Source: 2-01-FULL-44-17 sp036517175 (GTDB lineage: Bacteria; Patescibacteriota; Minisyncoccia; 2-02-FULL-40-12; IGHO2-01-FULL-4-A). From it: a stretch of DNA of 13,071 bases. Position 1 is the stretch's first letter, and each line of letters begins with the position of its first letter. This document shows, in pieces, positions 12,595 to 13,071 of the stretch. The stretch is from NCBI GenBank assembly GCA_036517175.1, contig DATDXQ010000017.1:1-13071 (forward strand). Direction: 5' to 3'. The notes under the pieces are model-generated. The model was not told the DNA's origin. It did no database searches and saw only the letters and a list, made by a program, of their open reading frames with translations. The translations under genes and the position numbers were made by a program.

Positions 12595-13071
12595 ATGGAC
12601 GTAAAATATAAATTTCCAAAATTAAATATAGATGAGAAAAAATACAAGAACTATCCCTTCAAGACCGTTGATAGGCAACTTGCAATACTTCCGAAGAAGA
12701 TACGGTTTTGTGCGAAATGCGTTGGTTCCAATCAGCGACCTCGAACCGAGTTTGATGCTGAAGGAGTTTGTAGTGCTTGTCGTTATGCCGAGAAAAAATT
12801 CGGTGGCGGTATAGACTGGGATAAACGCGAGAAGGAGTTGCTTAAACTTCTCAATAAGCATCGCTCTAAGGATGGAAGTTGGGATGTCGTTGTTCCGGGT
12901 AGCGCCGGTAAAGATAGTAGTCTTGTAACGCACCAACTTAAGGAAAAATACGGCATGCATCCACTGGCCGTGACTTGGGCACCTTTTATTTATACAGATA
13001 TTGGCTGGCAGAACTATTACAACATGATCCAGTCTGGTTTTGACGGAACTATTATTTGGCCAAATGGTCTT
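12595..13071 (+). CDS. N-acetyl-sugar amidotransferase, WbpG/PseA/PtmG type (partial, runs off the right edge)
   Basis: An open frame runs from ATG 12595 to the window edge (159 codons, no stop). It shows a Cys4 zinc-like site C39xxC42 / C59xxC62 around VGSNQRPRTEFDAEGVCSAC, and a PP-loop ATP-pyrophosphatase motif VVPGSAGKDSS (99-109). LAVTWAPFIYTDIGW follows at 124-138. This is the family that activates the acetamido oxygen of a sugar with ATP and replaces it with ammonia to give an acetamidino group. The ammonia comes from HisH/HisF partners, which are encoded here as a fusion 13 nt upstream. The PP-loop reads SAGKDS where SGGKDS is usual. The 13-nt gap is all A/T with no SD, and the N-terminal 35 residues precede the first Cys pair. 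The C-terminal half is outside the window. Confidence 0.88.
   Translation, partial: MDVKYKFPKLNIDEKKYKNYPFKTVDRQLAILPKKIRFCAKCVGSNQRPRTEFDAEGVCSACRYAEKKFGGGIDWDKREKELLKLLNKHRSKDGSWDVVVPGSAGKDSSLVTHQLKEKYGMHPLAVTWAPFIYTDIGWQNYYNMIQSGFDGTIIWPNGL

Noticed and set aside
12622..12960. Minus-strand (112 residues) and plus-strand (60 residues from 12632) open frames near the right end
   Set aside because: Both overlap the amidotransferase frame, whose Cys pairs and PP-loop show it to be the real gene; they are shadows.
1..13071. CRISPR arrays, tRNA/rRNA genes, insertion sequences, attachment sites
   Set aside because: No regularly spaced repeats, no cloverleaf or rRNA sequence, and no transposase or integrase-like protein were seen on either strand. 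No gene-free stretch exceeds about 140 nt.

Overview
**Organism and setting.** The window is a dense, all-plus-strand bacterial gene cluster. It is AT-rich by eye, with many ATA/TTA/AAA codons, short or overlapping intergenic gaps, and TGA used as a normal stop. Several genes lack a Shine-Dalgarno (SD) sequence, while others have a clear GGAG. The content is that of a surface-glycan locus (O-antigen, capsule or S-layer glycan type) with an accessory flavour. The phylum cannot be fixed from the sequence. The compact layout and GC-rich hairpin terminators would suit a candidate-phylum or environmental bacterium, but that is only a guess.

**Layout.** (1) Positions 1-8177 read as one long unit that starts upstream of the window. 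It holds the tail of an unidentified gene, an MsbA/PglK-type ABC exporter, a class I SAM-dependent methyltransferase, and two tandem paralogous WbpP/GalE-like nucleotide-sugar epimerases. A third, divergent SDR epimerase, a GT2-like glycosyltransferase and a B12-binding-type radical SAM enzyme follow. The unit closes with a strong intrinsic terminator at 8188-8211. (2) Positions 8274-10173 hold a radical SAM/SPASM enzyme and a short NAD(P)-dependent sugar reductase/epimerase. A good extended -10 promoter grows directly out of the preceding terminator, and a second terminator follows at 10178-10200. (3) From 10312 to the right edge there is a CMP-nonulosonate (sialic-acid-like) cytidylyltransferase, a single-chain HisF-HisH fusion, and the first 159 residues of an N-acetyl-sugar amidotransferase (WbpG/PseA/PtmG type) that runs off the window.

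**How the genes fit together.** Unit 3 looks like an amidination module. The HisH glutaminase domain would release ammonia, the HisF barrel would channel it, and the PP-loop amidotransferase would use it to turn an N-acetyl group into an acetamidino group. Next to a CMP-nonulosonate synthetase, this suggests an acetamidino-bearing nonulosonic acid of the legionaminic/pseudaminic type. The epimerases of unit 1 would supply UDP-HexNAc-type precursors, the glycosyltransferase would assemble the glycan, and the ABC exporter would flip the lipid-linked product. The two radical SAM enzymes and the methyltransferase imply a further unusual sugar modification.

**Most notable.** The HisF-HisH fusion has the reverse domain order to yeast HIS7 and has Glu at two catalytic Asp positions. 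A perfect 17-bp inverted repeat lies inside its HisH coding region. The tandem epimerase pair shares a 32-nt identical tract. The third epimerase has lost the Ser/Thr of the SDR triad. Two different radical SAM enzymes flank a promoter/terminator junction in a glycan locus.
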